64,000 nt of DNA. It comes from an uncultured Actinomycetes bacterium. GTDB lineage: Bacteria; Actinomycetota; Thermoleophilia; Solirubrobacterales; 70-9. The number at the start of each line of letters is the position of its first letter. Positions within the stretch are counted from its first letter, which is position 1. The notes under the pieces are model-generated. The model worked only from the letters and a program-made list of their open reading frames with translations. It searched no databases and had not been told where the DNA came from. This document shows, piece by piece, positions 27,393 through 35,878 of this stretch. The position numbers and the translations under genes were made by a program. Where the stretch lies: assembly GCA_937907435.1 (NCBI GenBank), contig CALCIA010000137.1:62001-126000 (forward strand), read 5' to 3'.

Positions 27393-27803
27393 TCATGTCC
27401 CAGAAAAGTTGGATCCGCAGGCACACCGTCCGCCTCGGTCGGATGCCTCGAGGCAAAGGACCGGCTGTTGCCCCCTCGTCGCCGGTGACCGTGAAGTCGC
27501 TCGGGTCGATCGGTACGGTCCCGTCGCCTTCGCGAGGGTCAGGACGAGAGGCGGACTAGTCGAAGGCACGGGGACTCCGCCCCTCTCGGGCACGGTGGGA
27601 CCAGCGGCCGTCGCCAGCAGCGTCCCGCCCCCGAGATGCACCGACACCGATTCGCCCTGGATCGTAAGCGCGGGCCTCGTCTCGCCGGCCGTGAGCACGC
27701 GGCCGACCGGGACCTTCGCCCTCGGCAGCCAGCTCGGTAGACCGCCGCCCACCGGCGACGGCGGGTTGAGTTGGACGCCGTCCGGCAGCACGTCGATCGT
27801 CAT
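27393..27803 (-). pseudogene. Possible gene remnant of unknown family
   Basis: The minus strand from 27803 reads TIDVLPDGVQLNPPSP and continues to LVLTLAKATG with strongly G/C third codon positions. The sense then shifts frame near 27515 to PIDPSDFTVTGDEGAT, as if one protein were frameshifted. No start, signal peptide or family can be named. Bases 27363-27392 and 27804-27913 show nothing else. Confidence 0.35.
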
Positions 27804-27913
27804 CTGGGGCTTCGACGTCGAGATCGGTTGACGTGGAGTTCCCGCGCTTTAAGGGCTGCTGGCAACATCTGAGTCTGAATCGCGAAGGCCTCGGCGGCCG
27901 GGTTCGTCTCTAC

Positions 27914-27927
27914 ATAAGGGTCCTTAT
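27914..27927. promoter_or_regulatory. Palindrome ATAAGG-GT-CCTTAT
   Basis: This perfect 6-bp dyad in an AT-richer stretch lies about 97 bases before the small gene at 28024. It is a possible operator; the regulator is unknown. Confidence 0.3.
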
Positions 27928-28010
27928 CGGGCGTGGATGCAAAGCGACCTGCGAGGCCGCTGCGTCGTGCGGTCCGTGACGCGACGACTTGTAGCGCGGA
28001 CGGAGGTTTG

Positions 28011-28024
28011 CGAACATACGTTCG
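28011..28024. promoter_or_regulatory. Candidate LexA (SOS) box
   Basis: CGAAC-ATAC-GTTCG is a perfect match to the actinobacterial SOS-box form CGAACnnnnGTTCG. It abuts the GTG at 28024. A repressor there would cover the start of a leaderless mini-operon. Confidence 0.5.
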
Positions 28025-28218
28025 TGTCCTCGGACAAGGACAAGCTCGCGATCCTTGACGCTGCCATCGCCTGCCGGCCGGCGGCGCTGCGGGTCGAGGC
28101 GGAGGACGGCGATGCCGTCGAGTGGCTGGCGAGGGCTGGACTGCTGATCAATGCCGGGGACGGGACCGTCACTCCCACCCGCGCCGCGGTCCACTACGAC
28201 GAACTGGTCAGAGGATGA
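28024..28218 (+). CDS. Small protein of unknown function (64 aa), possible SOS gene
   Basis: From GTG the protein reads SSDKDKLAILDAAI, then LRVEAEDGDAVEWLARAGLL and TVTPTRAAVHYDELVRG. The pattern (helix, helix, short hairpin) recalls a winged-helix fragment but is too short to name. Third-position GC rises sharply exactly at this GTG; an upstream ATG at 27937 would include poor codons and the SOS box. The stop overlaps the next start (ATGA). Confidence 0.45.
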   Translation: MSSDKDKLAILDAAIACRPAALRVEAEDGDAVEWLARAGLLINAGDGTVTPTRAAVHYDELVRG

Positions 28219-28421
28219 GCGGGATGCGCTGCGCCGGATGCGGTCATCTCCGCCAATATTTTCGACCCGTGGTGGTCGTGCGCGACGGTCTGGCGATAGT
28301 GGCTACCGAAGGGACCCCGGCCCGAGACGAGGTGGGTGTCCAGCGCTTCCACGAGCGTTGCTACGAGGCCGCCCGGAAAGCGGATCCTTCGCTGCCGGAC
28401 ATCGCTCGCTCAGACAGCTGA
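28215..28421 (+). CDS. Small CxxC protein, 68 aa
   Basis: MRCAGCGHLRQYFRPVVVV gives a zinc-ribbon-like CxxC near residues 6-9. A later Cys sits in RFHERCYEAARK, where His and Cys could complete a metal site. It is coupled to the preceding gene by a 4-base overlap. Function unknown. Bases 28422-28640 downstream have noticeably lower GC and no gene; they contain a TCCCA-TATG-TGGGA dyad at 28555-28568. Confidence 0.45.
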   Translation: MSGMRCAGCGHLRQYFRPVVVVRDGLAIVATEGTPARDEVGVQRFHERCYEAARKADPSLPDIARSDS

Positions 28422-28640
28422 GTCCGTCGTCGAGGCGCGTTGCTGGCGCCCCTTCTCAGATGAGGTGCACGCCCTTCGTGTTGGAGCGTCCACCGGTCGA
28501 CTACTTAACTCGGGCTTTCTCAATCGTTCTTACCGAGCTAAGTGGTTTGCGATCTCCCATATGTGGGAATTCATTGAACGTTTAGGCGGCGTGGGAAGCC
28601 GTTTTGTCGGGAGGGACGTTGGCAAGACTGGGATTGTTAA

Positions 28641-28678
28641 GAGGGGGGGCCACTTTTCGGCCTCGCGGCTCTGTAGAG
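28641..28678 (+). promoter_or_regulatory. Leader element shared with the arsR-type gene, copy 1
   Basis: The stretch contains GGGGGCCACTT, CGGCCT and CGCGGCTCTGT in that order, as does 34081-34125. It folds into a GGCC/GGCC hairpin and a CTCT/AGAG hairpin whose 3' arm is the ribosome-binding site (AGAGG) of the next gene. Confidence 0.5.
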
Positions 28679-28681
28679 GTG

Positions 28682-30154
28682 ATGGACTCTCCCACTCACC
28701 CGGCTGGTCTCGGGCGGCGCCCGCATCTGCTCGAGGATTTCGGGCCTGGTCGCCAGCGCGGCCAGATGCTCCGAAGGCAACTGGCCGAGCGCTTTCCGGA
28801 TCGATCACCCGACGAGGTCGAGGACGCGGTGCAGGCGGCATGCCAGAAGTTCCTCGCCGACTCCGACGCCGTCGGATTTACCGAGCCGCCGCGAATCTAT
28901 GCTTGGCTGCGGACCGCCGCCTACCGAGAGATGGTCCACGAGCTGGAAGGACAGACGCGGATGACGGCGGCGGATCCGAACGGTTCGTTGCTGGAGACAG
29001 AGGCCTCCGATGAGCCGGGTCCGGTCGCCGACCTGATGGAGATCGAGAAGCAGGCAGAGCTCAAGATCCTTGTGGAACAGGTGTCCTCGACGCTCTCGGA
29101 CTCGCGGCGCCAGGTCTTCGTTCTCTGGGCCGCCGGACGAAGGCGTCCGGAAATCGCGGAACAGCTCGGGATCAGCGACCGCGCCGTGAAGAAGGCCCTC
29201 GAAGAGGTGATGCGAAACGCCCGAGAGGTATTGACCCGCCAGACCGGCGGCGGTTGCGCGGAGGGTGAGTCGTTGGTGTTGCGGTTGACCTGCGGACTGG
29301 CGGCGGCGGGCGAGGCGGTGCGCGCTCGTCTTCATCTTCAGCATTGCGGCCGGTGCTCGGCCTTCTCGGAGGAGCTCGCGGCGTGGAAAGACAAGGTGCC
29401 GGCGGTTCTGCCTCCCGTCGCGGTCGAAGTCGCACACCCAGGGCTCTTGGGACGCGTGGTGGGTCGCGTCGGTGAAGCGGTCGGCTCAGCGAGGCGCCAC
29501 GTCCTCGGCGGAGGCGCCCAGATAAAGCAGCAGGCGACCTTGGCGACCTACGGTCGGGCCCCGGATCCCACGCCCTTCATCGGGACGCGTCCCGGCACGG
29601 TGGCGGCGGTCGTCGCCGGCTGCCTCGCGATCGGCGGCGGCGCGGCCACCATCTGCTCCCAGCCAGGTGTCGACCCCATCGGGGCGGCGGCGGACCTCTT
29701 CTCCGGCACCTCCGAAGAAACCGCGAAAGAACCGAGCCCGCCGAAGGCCGAAGAACCCGCCGTTCCCCCGCCGGCCGAAGAACCCGCCGAAGAGCCCGTG
29801 GTCGCACCTGTCTACGGGACGGAAGAAGCGGCGGAATCGGAACCATCTAAGTCGACCCCTTCGGAAGCCCAGCCGCACGAAGGATCGTCGTCGAAGGAAC
29901 ACGAAGCGACCGCGGTCGAACCCGCCGTGAGCGAACCGGAAGAAGTGGCCGTCGAAGAAGCGACTCCGCCGCCGCCCGAACAGAGCTTCGAAGCAGCCTC
30001 GCCGGAGTACCCGGCGGTCGAATCCTCCTCGCCCTCGACCTCGTCTTCCTCGTCGTCTCCGTCCACGTCCTCTTCCGGATCGGAATCGTCGTCCTCCGCG
30101 GCCGAACCCGCCGCGGTGCCGAAGAACGAAGCAACCCAATTTGGAGGTCCCTGA
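28682..30154 (+). CDS. ECF-type sigma factor fused to zinc-finger, membrane segment and acidic extracellular tail
   Basis: In this 490-residue protein, residues 15-190 look like a sigma-70/ECF factor: a region-2-like part (DEVEDAVQAACQKFLADSD, IYAWLRTAAYREMV) and a region-4 helix-turn-helix (GRRRPEIAEQLGISDRAVKK). A zf-HC2-like HLQHCGRCS follows near 220, one membrane segment at about 306-327, and then 160 residues rich in Glu, Pro and Ser. It thus joins sigma and anti-sigma-like parts in one membrane-bound chain. The next three genes encode secreted proteins, the natural candidates for its targets. The ATG at 28682 was chosen for its AGAGG. Confidence 0.75.
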   Translation: MDSPTHPAGLGRRPHLLEDFGPGRQRGQMLRRQLAERFPDRSPDEVEDAVQAACQKFLADSDAVGFTEPPRIYAWLRTAAYREMVHELEGQTRMTAADPNGSLLETEASDEPGPVADLMEIEKQAELKILVEQVSSTLSDSRRQVFVLWAAGRRRPEIAEQLGISDRAVKKALEEVMRNAREVLTRQTGGGCAEGESLVLRLTCGLAAAGEAVRARLHLQHCGRCSAFSEELAAWKDKVPAVLPPVAVEVAHPGLLGRVVGRVGEAVGSARRHVLGGGAQIKQQATLATYGRAPDPTPFIGTRPGTVAAVVAGCLAIGGGAATICSQPGVDPIGAAADLFSGTSEETAKEPSPPKAEEPAVPPPAEEPAEEPVVAPVYGTEEAAESEPSKSTPSEAQPHEGSSSKEHEATAVEPAVSEPEEVAVEEATPPPPEQSFEAASPEYPAVESSSPSTSSSSSSPSTSSSGSESSSSAAEPAAVPKNEATQFGGP

Positions 30155-30156
30155 AG

Positions 30157-32439
30157 ATGCAGTCCCCCAGCACCCGGGTCCGTGGCCGCAAGCTCGCGGC
30201 GGCGCTCGCCGTCATCCTCGTCGCGCTCGTCTCGGGCGCCTTCGCAGCGATCTCGCCTTCGTCGGCTCTGGCAGGAGAATTCACCATCTCCTCCTGCCAG
30301 GCGAACGGCGAATTCTCCTCCGGCGCGTTCGAAAACTTCGCCACCAGAGGGATGAAGTGGCGGCGCGCCTGCAATCCACTCGGGCCAGGCCTCCGTGGCC
30401 TCGTCACCGCGAACGTCCCCCGGGAAGGGCACGTGGCGAAGGGCTCACAATCCGCCTTCGTCCTCGAAGCCCCGCCGGAAACGACCTTCTCGAACCTGAA
30501 GTGGTCGGGCGAGGCCCATCGGCGTGACTGCCGGTATGCGTTGCAGCTCTACGCGATCCGGCCCGACGGTAGCTCTGACCCGATCCGCGATGTCATGGCG
30601 AACAAGAAGTGCCCGAAGAGCGCGAAGGCTGCGCAAGGTGCGAGCTGGCCGCGCCCGACCCTTTACGAACTGGGAGGGGCGACCAAGTTGGTACAGCGCG
30701 TCGTGTGCATGGGCGCCCCGACGGTCGAATACTGCTCGGGCAAGGGCCAGAACTACCTCGAGACCTTCACCTCCGAAGCGACGGTGGTCGACGAAACCGC
30801 GCCGTCGGTATCGGTGAGCGGCGGCGGAGGATTCCTCGCTGGCGAATGGACGGCCGGGACCCAGAGCATCGGTTACGAAGCCTCCGACAACACTGGGGTG
30901 AAGCTCGTTCAAGTGATCGCCGACGGAGGCACGCGTGGGGAATCCGGGAGTCAGTGCGATTACACCCAACGCATCCCCTGCCCGAGCGGGTCGGGTTCGA
31001 TCAACCTCGACACGACGAAGCTCGGAGAAGGGACCCAGCAGATCGACTTGAAGGCGACCGACGCCGCGGGCAACCAGGCCGAATCGAGCCCGACGACGGT
31101 GCGGATTGACAACACGCCCCCCGGCGCCGTCCCGGTCGCCGTGGAAGGCGGGGAAGCCTGGCGGAACCATGATGCCTTCGCCGTCGCCTGGGCGAACCCC
31201 GACGAAGGAGACCGCGCACCGATCGTCGCGGCGCACTGGCGGATCTGCCGGGTGGGGACCCAGGAATGCCAGACCGGCACCACCAACGGTCCCTCCGTTG
31301 CGGCGATCGGCGGACTCGCCGTCCCCGGTCCCGGCGAATGGGAAATCCAGATGTGGCGCCAGGACGCGGCCGGGAACACCCAATCGCAGAACGCCTCGGT
31401 GCCGGCCCGGTTGCGGTTCGATCCCGAACCGCCAGAAGTCGGATTCGAGCCGATCGCGGCCCAGGATCCGACGCGCATCGCGGTCCACCTCGCCGACAAG
31501 CTCTCCGGCGTCGAAGGCGGCGAAATGGAGATGAGCCGGGTCGGATCGGGCGTGTGGCAGCCGCTTTCGAGCACCCTCGAAGGCGACGAACTAGTCACCC
31601 GCATCGACGACGCGAGCCTGCCGGCGGGCGAATACCAGCTGCGGGCCACCGCCAGCGACCGGGCGGGGAACCAGGCAAGCTCCGAAAGCCGGGTCGACGG
31701 CCAGCCGATGAAAATCAACCTGCCGCTGCGGGTGCCGACGACGGTCGACGCCGCCGTCCTCACTCACCACATAGTGGAAAAGGTCGTCCACCGCCACGGA
31801 AAGCGGCACGTCAAGAAGCACGAAGTAAGCGAAACCGGTTCGCAGGCGACGGTGGAATTCGGCTCGAAGGCGGAATTTTCTGGACACCTTCTCGACAAGT
31901 CCGGGAACCCGATTGCCGGCGCTTCGGTCGCGGTCTGGCAGGCCATCCCGGAACAGCAGGGCGAAACCCAGGTCGCGACTCTCACGACCGGCTCCGACGG
32001 CGGCTTCAGCTACGGAGTCACCCCGGAATCGTCGCGGCACCTGCGCTTCGTCTACTCGGGTACGCCGACCAGCCTGCCCGCCGAAGGGAGTGCGGAAGTC
32101 CTCGTCCACTCCGCCAGCACGATCAAGGTCGCGCCGACCCACGTCCTGAACGGCGGCTCGGTCATCTTCAGCGGCGACGTGGAGGGGAGGCCACTCCCGG
32201 CCGCGGGAAAGCTGGTCGAGCTACAGGTCCGCCTCACGCATGAATGGTCGACCTTCCGCACGATCCGAACCGATCCCGAAGGCCGCTGGAGCATCGAATA
32301 TCCCTTCAAACGCACGTGCGGCAAGGAGGAATACAAGTTCCGGGCGAGGCTCCCCGGCGAGGGCGGGTTCCCGCTCGAGCCTGGCCAGAGCCACGTGATC
32401 GACGTCATCGTGAGAGGTAGACCATGTCCGACGGCCTGA
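30157..32439 (+). CDS. Large secreted protein with Ig-like repeats
   Basis: This 760-residue protein has a signal peptide (about 1-40, ending SSALAGEF). An N-terminal Cys-bearing lectin-like part follows, then at least three Ig-like units: DETAPSVSVSGGGGFLAGEW, DNTPPGAVPVAVEGGEAW and FDPEPPEVGFEPIAAQDP. Each of the first two ends with a DAAGN motif and the third with SDRAGN. The C-terminal 200 residues hold two beta-sandwich units (HLLDKSGNPIAGASVAVW; VIFSGDVEGRPLP). It has no LPXTG-like sorting signal. It starts two bases after the sigma-fusion gene and is probably a surface or adhesion protein. Confidence 0.75.
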   Translation: MQSPSTRVRGRKLAAALAVILVALVSGAFAAISPSSALAGEFTISSCQANGEFSSGAFENFATRGMKWRRACNPLGPGLRGLVTANVPREGHVAKGSQSAFVLEAPPETTFSNLKWSGEAHRRDCRYALQLYAIRPDGSSDPIRDVMANKKCPKSAKAAQGASWPRPTLYELGGATKLVQRVVCMGAPTVEYCSGKGQNYLETFTSEATVVDETAPSVSVSGGGGFLAGEWTAGTQSIGYEASDNTGVKLVQVIADGGTRGESGSQCDYTQRIPCPSGSGSINLDTTKLGEGTQQIDLKATDAAGNQAESSPTTVRIDNTPPGAVPVAVEGGEAWRNHDAFAVAWANPDEGDRAPIVAAHWRICRVGTQECQTGTTNGPSVAAIGGLAVPGPGEWEIQMWRQDAAGNTQSQNASVPARLRFDPEPPEVGFEPIAAQDPTRIAVHLADKLSGVEGGEMEMSRVGSGVWQPLSSTLEGDELVTRIDDASLPAGEYQLRATASDRAGNQASSESRVDGQPMKINLPLRVPTTVDAAVLTHHIVEKVVHRHGKRHVKKHEVSETGSQATVEFGSKAEFSGHLLDKSGNPIAGASVAVWQAIPEQQGETQVATLTTGSDGGFSYGVTPESSRHLRFVYSGTPTSLPAEGSAEVLVHSASTIKVAPTHVLNGGSVIFSGDVEGRPLPAAGKLVELQVRLTHEWSTFRTIRTDPEGRWSIEYPFKRTCGKEEYKFRARLPGEGGFPLEPGQSHVIDVIVRGRPCPTA

Positions 32440-32465
32440 AACCAAGCAGAAGAAGGAGATCGACG

Positions 32466-33068
32466 ATGAAGGCTCGACTACGCCCGCACCTCTCCTACGC
32501 GAATGTGATGGCGACGATCGCGGTGTTCGTCGCGATCGGTGGCACCTCCTACGCCGCGACGAAGCTGTCGGGGAAGGATCTGCGGGCTCACTCATTGACC
32601 GCCCGGAACTTCCACAAGAACTCGGTGACGGGCGCCGCCGTCAGGGAGAGCACCTTGGCGAAGGTCCCGCAGGCCGTTGACGCGGATCACCTCGACGGCG
32701 CGACGGCAGAAACGTTCCTCGTCCGCTGCCCTGAAGGAACTTTGCCGGCCGACGACACGTGCATCGAAATCTCGGCGCGCCCTCCACTTTCTTTCAGCAG
32801 TGCGTTACACGAATGTGCGAACACGGAAAATCAATCTGGGCCGGGTAGGCGCCTGCCGACCTACGACGAGCTCGCAGCCGCGTTCACGCATTCCGGGATC
32901 ACCCTCTCCGACGGAGGCGAGCTCACGAGTCAGGTCTATCCGTCGACCTCACGGCCAGGTCAGGTCGAAGCGCTCCTGGTGACCACGCCGACCGGCGGCG
33001 TCGCCTTGACCCCGGACAACGCCGTCGATCCGCATTCCTATCGCTGTGCCGTAGACCCGAGGAACTGA
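32466..33068 (+). CDS. Secreted protein with SYANVMATIAVFVAIGG-type leader
   Basis: This is a 200-residue protein. The N-terminal leader (LSYANVMATIAVFVAIGGTS) is one I associate with many exported proteins of Solirubrobacterales. After it comes a short DLRAHSLTARNF stretch and a Cys-containing C-terminal domain (FLVRCPEGTLPADDTC, then RLPTYDELAAAF) resembling formylglycine/lectin-type sheets. Function unknown. The ATG at 32466 has AAGGAG before it; an earlier in-frame ATG at 32424 overlaps the previous gene. Confidence 0.65.
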   Translation: MKARLRPHLSYANVMATIAVFVAIGGTSYAATKLSGKDLRAHSLTARNFHKNSVTGAAVRESTLAKVPQAVDADHLDGATAETFLVRCPEGTLPADDTCIEISARPPLSFSSALHECANTENQSGPGRRLPTYDELAAAFTHSGITLSDGGELTSQVYPSTSRPGQVEALLVTTPTGGVALTPDNAVDPHSYRCAVDPRN

Positions 33069-33084
33069 ACAGAAGGAGTTCGAT

Positions 33085-33972
33085 ATGCGAAAACCGACCT
33101 TCGCGACCGGCGCCCGCCGAACGCGGACGATCAGGTCGACCGCCGCCCTGATTGGAGCGCTGCTCGTCTTCGGCAGCCTCGCGCCGCCGCTCGCCCTCGC
33201 CGAGCACGAAAGCGACACCGAAGGCGAAGGGACCTCCTCGCCGGGTTCCCTTCCGGGCCTCGAAATCGGGGTCGGCCACGAACTTGGTGGTGATGAAACC
33301 GCGCTGTCCGAAGAATCCGTCGGCCCGGAAGAATCCGAAATCGAAGAAGAAGCTCCGGCGCCTGAAGTCGAGGAAACCGAACTCGAAGGCGTCGAAATCA
33401 CTCCGACCCCGGCGGCCGAAACGCCGCCCTCCCCGGAAGCCGAAGTCGTGGTCCCGGTGGAAGAAGTGCCGCCGCCGGTGACGGAGCCGCCGCCTGTCGA
33501 AGCGCCTAGCTACGGGGTGGAAGCGTCTCCACCGACCTACGAACCCGCGCCGAGCTCACCGTCACCCATCGGCGAAGCGGTGGTCCAGAACGAAACGATC
33601 ATCGGGCCAACGCCGCATCCGCCGACGCTGGCCAAGAAGAGCACGCACCCGACCGCCTCGGCCTCACCCGAGGTCTTGGCCGTACCGGAACCTGCGCCCG
33701 CGGTCCCGGCTGCCCCGGAGCCTTCATCGTCACCGCCGGCCGTGATTCCGGCGGCGGCACCCGACCGCGCGGGCAGTCTCGCCGGCAGGAAGACCCACCT
33801 CGTCGCGGCGGGGGAGTGTCTGTGGACGATCGCGGCGGCGTACCTGCCGCCCGGGGCCTCGAACTCCGAGATCGCAGCCGTGGTCAATCGGCTCTGGCGG
33901 CTCAACGCCGGACGGATCGGTACCGGCGATCCCGATTCGCTGCCGGTCGGTGTGAAGCTCCGCCTGGCCTAG
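33085..33972 (+). CDS. Secreted LysM-like protein with long Pro/Glu linker
   Basis: This 295-residue protein has a signal peptide (about 1-40) and a 190-residue low-complexity Pro/Glu/Ala linker that spans the wall. Its C-terminal domain starts KTHLVAAGECLWTIAAAYLP and ends PVGVKLRLA, like an expanded LysM repeat (with NRLWRLNAGRIGTG), so it should bind peptidoglycan. A ribosome-binding site (GAAGGAG) precedes the ATG. It is the last gene of the sigma-fusion locus, and a strong terminator follows. Confidence 0.7.
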   Translation: MRKPTFATGARRTRTIRSTAALIGALLVFGSLAPPLALAEHESDTEGEGTSSPGSLPGLEIGVGHELGGDETALSEESVGPEESEIEEEAPAPEVEETELEGVEITPTPAAETPPSPEAEVVVPVEEVPPPVTEPPPVEAPSYGVEASPPTYEPAPSSPSPIGEAVVQNETIIGPTPHPPTLAKKSTHPTASASPEVLAVPEPAPAVPAAPEPSSSPPAVIPAAAPDRAGSLAGRKTHLVAAGECLWTIAAAYLPPGASNSEIAAVVNRLWRLNAGRIGTGDPDSLPVGVKLRLA

Positions 33973-33996
33973 CCCTCGAAAGGTAGGGTCGAGCCA

Positions 33997-34032
33997 ACGC
34001 GTGGGACCCGGCCGGGTCCCACGCGTTTTTTT
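33997..34032 (+). terminator. Strong Rho-independent terminator
   Basis: A perfect 15-bp stem (ACGCGTGGGACCCGG and its complement) is followed by seven T residues. It closes the sigma-fusion/secreted-protein locus. Confidence 0.92.
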
Positions 34033-34080
34033 GCGCGCACTTCTCGACCCAAAAGGTTCATAAAGTTCCTTTCGCGAAGT

Positions 34081-34125
34081 CAGGGGGCCACTTCGGCCTT
34101 TCGCGGCTCTGTCATTGCAGAGGAG
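34081..34125 (+). promoter_or_regulatory. Leader element shared with the sigma-fusion gene, copy 2
   Basis: The element matches 28641-28678 in block order, with a longer hairpin CTCTG-TCATTG-CAGAG whose 3' arm flanks the ribosome-binding site (GAGGAG) of the next gene. It may control translation or be a relic of duplication. Confidence 0.5.
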
Positions 34126-34127
34126 CG

Positions 34128-34475
34128 ATGCCGGTCTCGACAAAAAATCAGACAGCCCCGGTCTTGCAGGACCCGGACGACGGTGCGGCCACCATCCGGA
34201 ACGTCGACGACCTCGCCGAGATGCTTCGGGTCCTTGCCGATCCCACCCGCATCCGCCTTATCGAGGCCCTAGAGCGCAACGGCCGCTCGACGGTGAGCGC
34301 GCTCGCCTCCCTGCTGCCGGTGAGTCAGCAGAGCGTCTCGCATCAGCTCGCCATCCTCCGCGGTGCCGGGATCGTGAGCCGCCGCCGAGAAGGCGTCTGG
34401 GTCCACTACGAGTTGCGCGACTGGACCGGACCGTGGGTCCTTCACCAACTCGCCGAAGGTCTCCAGACGAGCTAG
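34128..34475 (+). CDS. ArsR family winged-helix regulator
   Basis: This is a 115-residue protein with LRVLADPTRIRLIEALERNG, then the recognition helix SQQSVSHQLAILRGAGIVSR and a wing (REGVWVHYEL). ArsR proteins sense metals or small ligands. There is no ELCV-type Cys metal site in the helix, so the signal is unknown. It shares the leader of the sigma-fusion gene. Bases 34476-34712 behind it, before the conjugation genes, hold no gene I can support. Confidence 0.85.
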   Translation: MPVSTKNQTAPVLQDPDDGAATIRNVDDLAEMLRVLADPTRIRLIEALERNGRSTVSALASLLPVSQQSVSHQLAILRGAGIVSRRREGVWVHYELRDWTGPWVLHQLAEGLQTS

Positions 34476-34712
34476 GGCGTGGCCCGCATGCAGTGCCGGT
34501 GCGGGACCGCGATGGATACCACCGATCTGCCTCTCTGGCGAGTTGTTTACTGGCGCACCCTGGACGCGAACCGTTCACCTTTGGTGGGCCTGCTCCGGCA
34601 AGAGACACAAAGGGTGATGAGTACGTTTGTGACCAGTTACTGACCTCACGCCTCTGTTCTCCCGACAGCCGTCACGAAGGCGGACACGGAGGACCAGGGA
34701 GGTGCGGGTCAG

Positions 34713-35573
34713 GTGTCATTTCCACGTTTTTCACGAGAGGCAGGAAAGGAGGTCGGGTCCCGTCCGCTGGGCGCTGCACTGCGCCCGGTCGGCCGGGTCG
34801 CCCTCTGGGCGGTCCTCGCGCTCCTGCTGATCCGGGGCGGGGCGGCGGTCCTCGAATCGCCCGAACGCGCCCCCGCGCAGCTCGGCCAAGGCGGCTCGGA
34901 AGGACCCGGACAGGCGGCCGAAGCGCTCGGGGTCGGCTTCGCCCGGGCCTACCTCGAATCTCCCTCCCCGAAAGATCTTCGGGCCTATCTCGCCGAAGGC
35001 GCCCATGTCGGCGCCGGACACCGGCCCGGCGCCGGCGGCGAGGTGGCCCAGGCGGAGGTGATGAGGAGCGCCAAGGTCGGCAAGAGCCGCTGGGTCCTCA
35101 CCGTCTCCTGCGATCTCCGCGACGCGCGCACCCTCGATCTGGCCGTCCCGATCGTCCGTCAGGAGGCGGGCGAGGTGGCGGCCCTGGGCGCGCCCTCCAT
35201 AGTCGCGGTGCCGGCACCCGCCGGGGCCGACCCTGAGCGGCCCCGGCCGATCGCCGGAGCCGGTGCCGGCGCGATCGGCGAACTGGTCTCGAAGTTCATC
35301 CCGGCCTATGTCTCGGCCGGCAAGGCCTCGGACCTCTCCTACCTCGTCGCGCCCGGCTCGACGGTGGTGCCCCTCGGGGGCGGCCTCGAAGTCGCCTCGG
35401 TCGGGCACGCCGCCCAGCTCAACGGCTCCGAAGGGCCCGAACGCGACCTCGCCGTCGCCGCCAGCCTCCGGGACCCCGAGACCGGTGCGATCTATCCGTT
35501 GACCTATCGCCTGCTGGCGGTGGAGCGCGCCGGGCGCTGGTACGTCGCCGGCGTCGAGGGGGCGGTCGCATGA
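34713..35573 (+). CDS. Conjugal transfer protein TcpC-like (VirB8-type)
   Basis: This 286-residue membrane protein is of the Tn916/pCW3 TcpC type, a mating-channel scaffold. It has one N-terminal membrane segment (about 28-48) and two NTF2-like domains outside (FARAYLESPSPKDLRAYLAE; then FIPAYVSAGKASDLSYLVAP). The start is a GTG. It overlaps the next gene by 4 bases, beginning an unbroken chain of overlapping genes to 45.36 kb. Confidence 0.8.
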   Translation: MSFPRFSREAGKEVGSRPLGAALRPVGRVALWAVLALLLIRGGAAVLESPERAPAQLGQGGSEGPGQAAEALGVGFARAYLESPSPKDLRAYLAEGAHVGAGHRPGAGGEVAQAEVMRSAKVGKSRWVLTVSCDLRDARTLDLAVPIVRQEAGEVAALGAPSIVAVPAPAGADPERPRPIAGAGAGAIGELVSKFIPAYVSAGKASDLSYLVAPGSTVVPLGGGLEVASVGHAAQLNGSEGPERDLAVAASLRDPETGAIYPLTYRLLAVERAGRWYVAGVEGAVA

Positions 35574-35878
35574 GGCGCCTCGCACGCATCGCCCTCTCGG
35601 CGACGTTCGTCATCGCGGCGACGCTGCTGGTGCCCGCCGGGGCGCTCGCGGCCGGGGGCAACTCGGTCGGCTCGAACCTGGCCGGCCTCCTGCGCGAATA
35701 CGCCGGCGAGCTCTACACCGGGATCGTCGCGATCTTCGCGCTGTTCTTCCTCGTCAACCGGCGCTTCACCGAGTTGATGATGTTCTTCGTCGCGGCGATC
35801 GTCGTCGGCTGGTTCGTCTTCGCGCCCGGCCAGGTGGCCGACGCGGCGAAAGCCATCGCCCACCAGGTGCTGCCGTGA
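35570..35878 (+). CDS. Small conjugal transfer membrane protein (TcpD-like)
   Basis: This 102-residue protein has an N-terminal signal-like segment, then two membrane helices (YTGIVAIFALFFLVNRRF; MFFVAAIVVGWFVFAPG). Size, topology and position between TcpC- and TcpE-like genes agree with TcpD of the pCW3/Tn916 systems. The sequence alone would not name it. Confidence 0.65.
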   Translation: MRRLARIALSATFVIAATLLVPAGALAAGGNSVGSNLAGLLREYAGELYTGIVAIFALFFLVNRRFTELMMFFVAAIVVGWFVFAPGQVADAAKAIAHQVLP

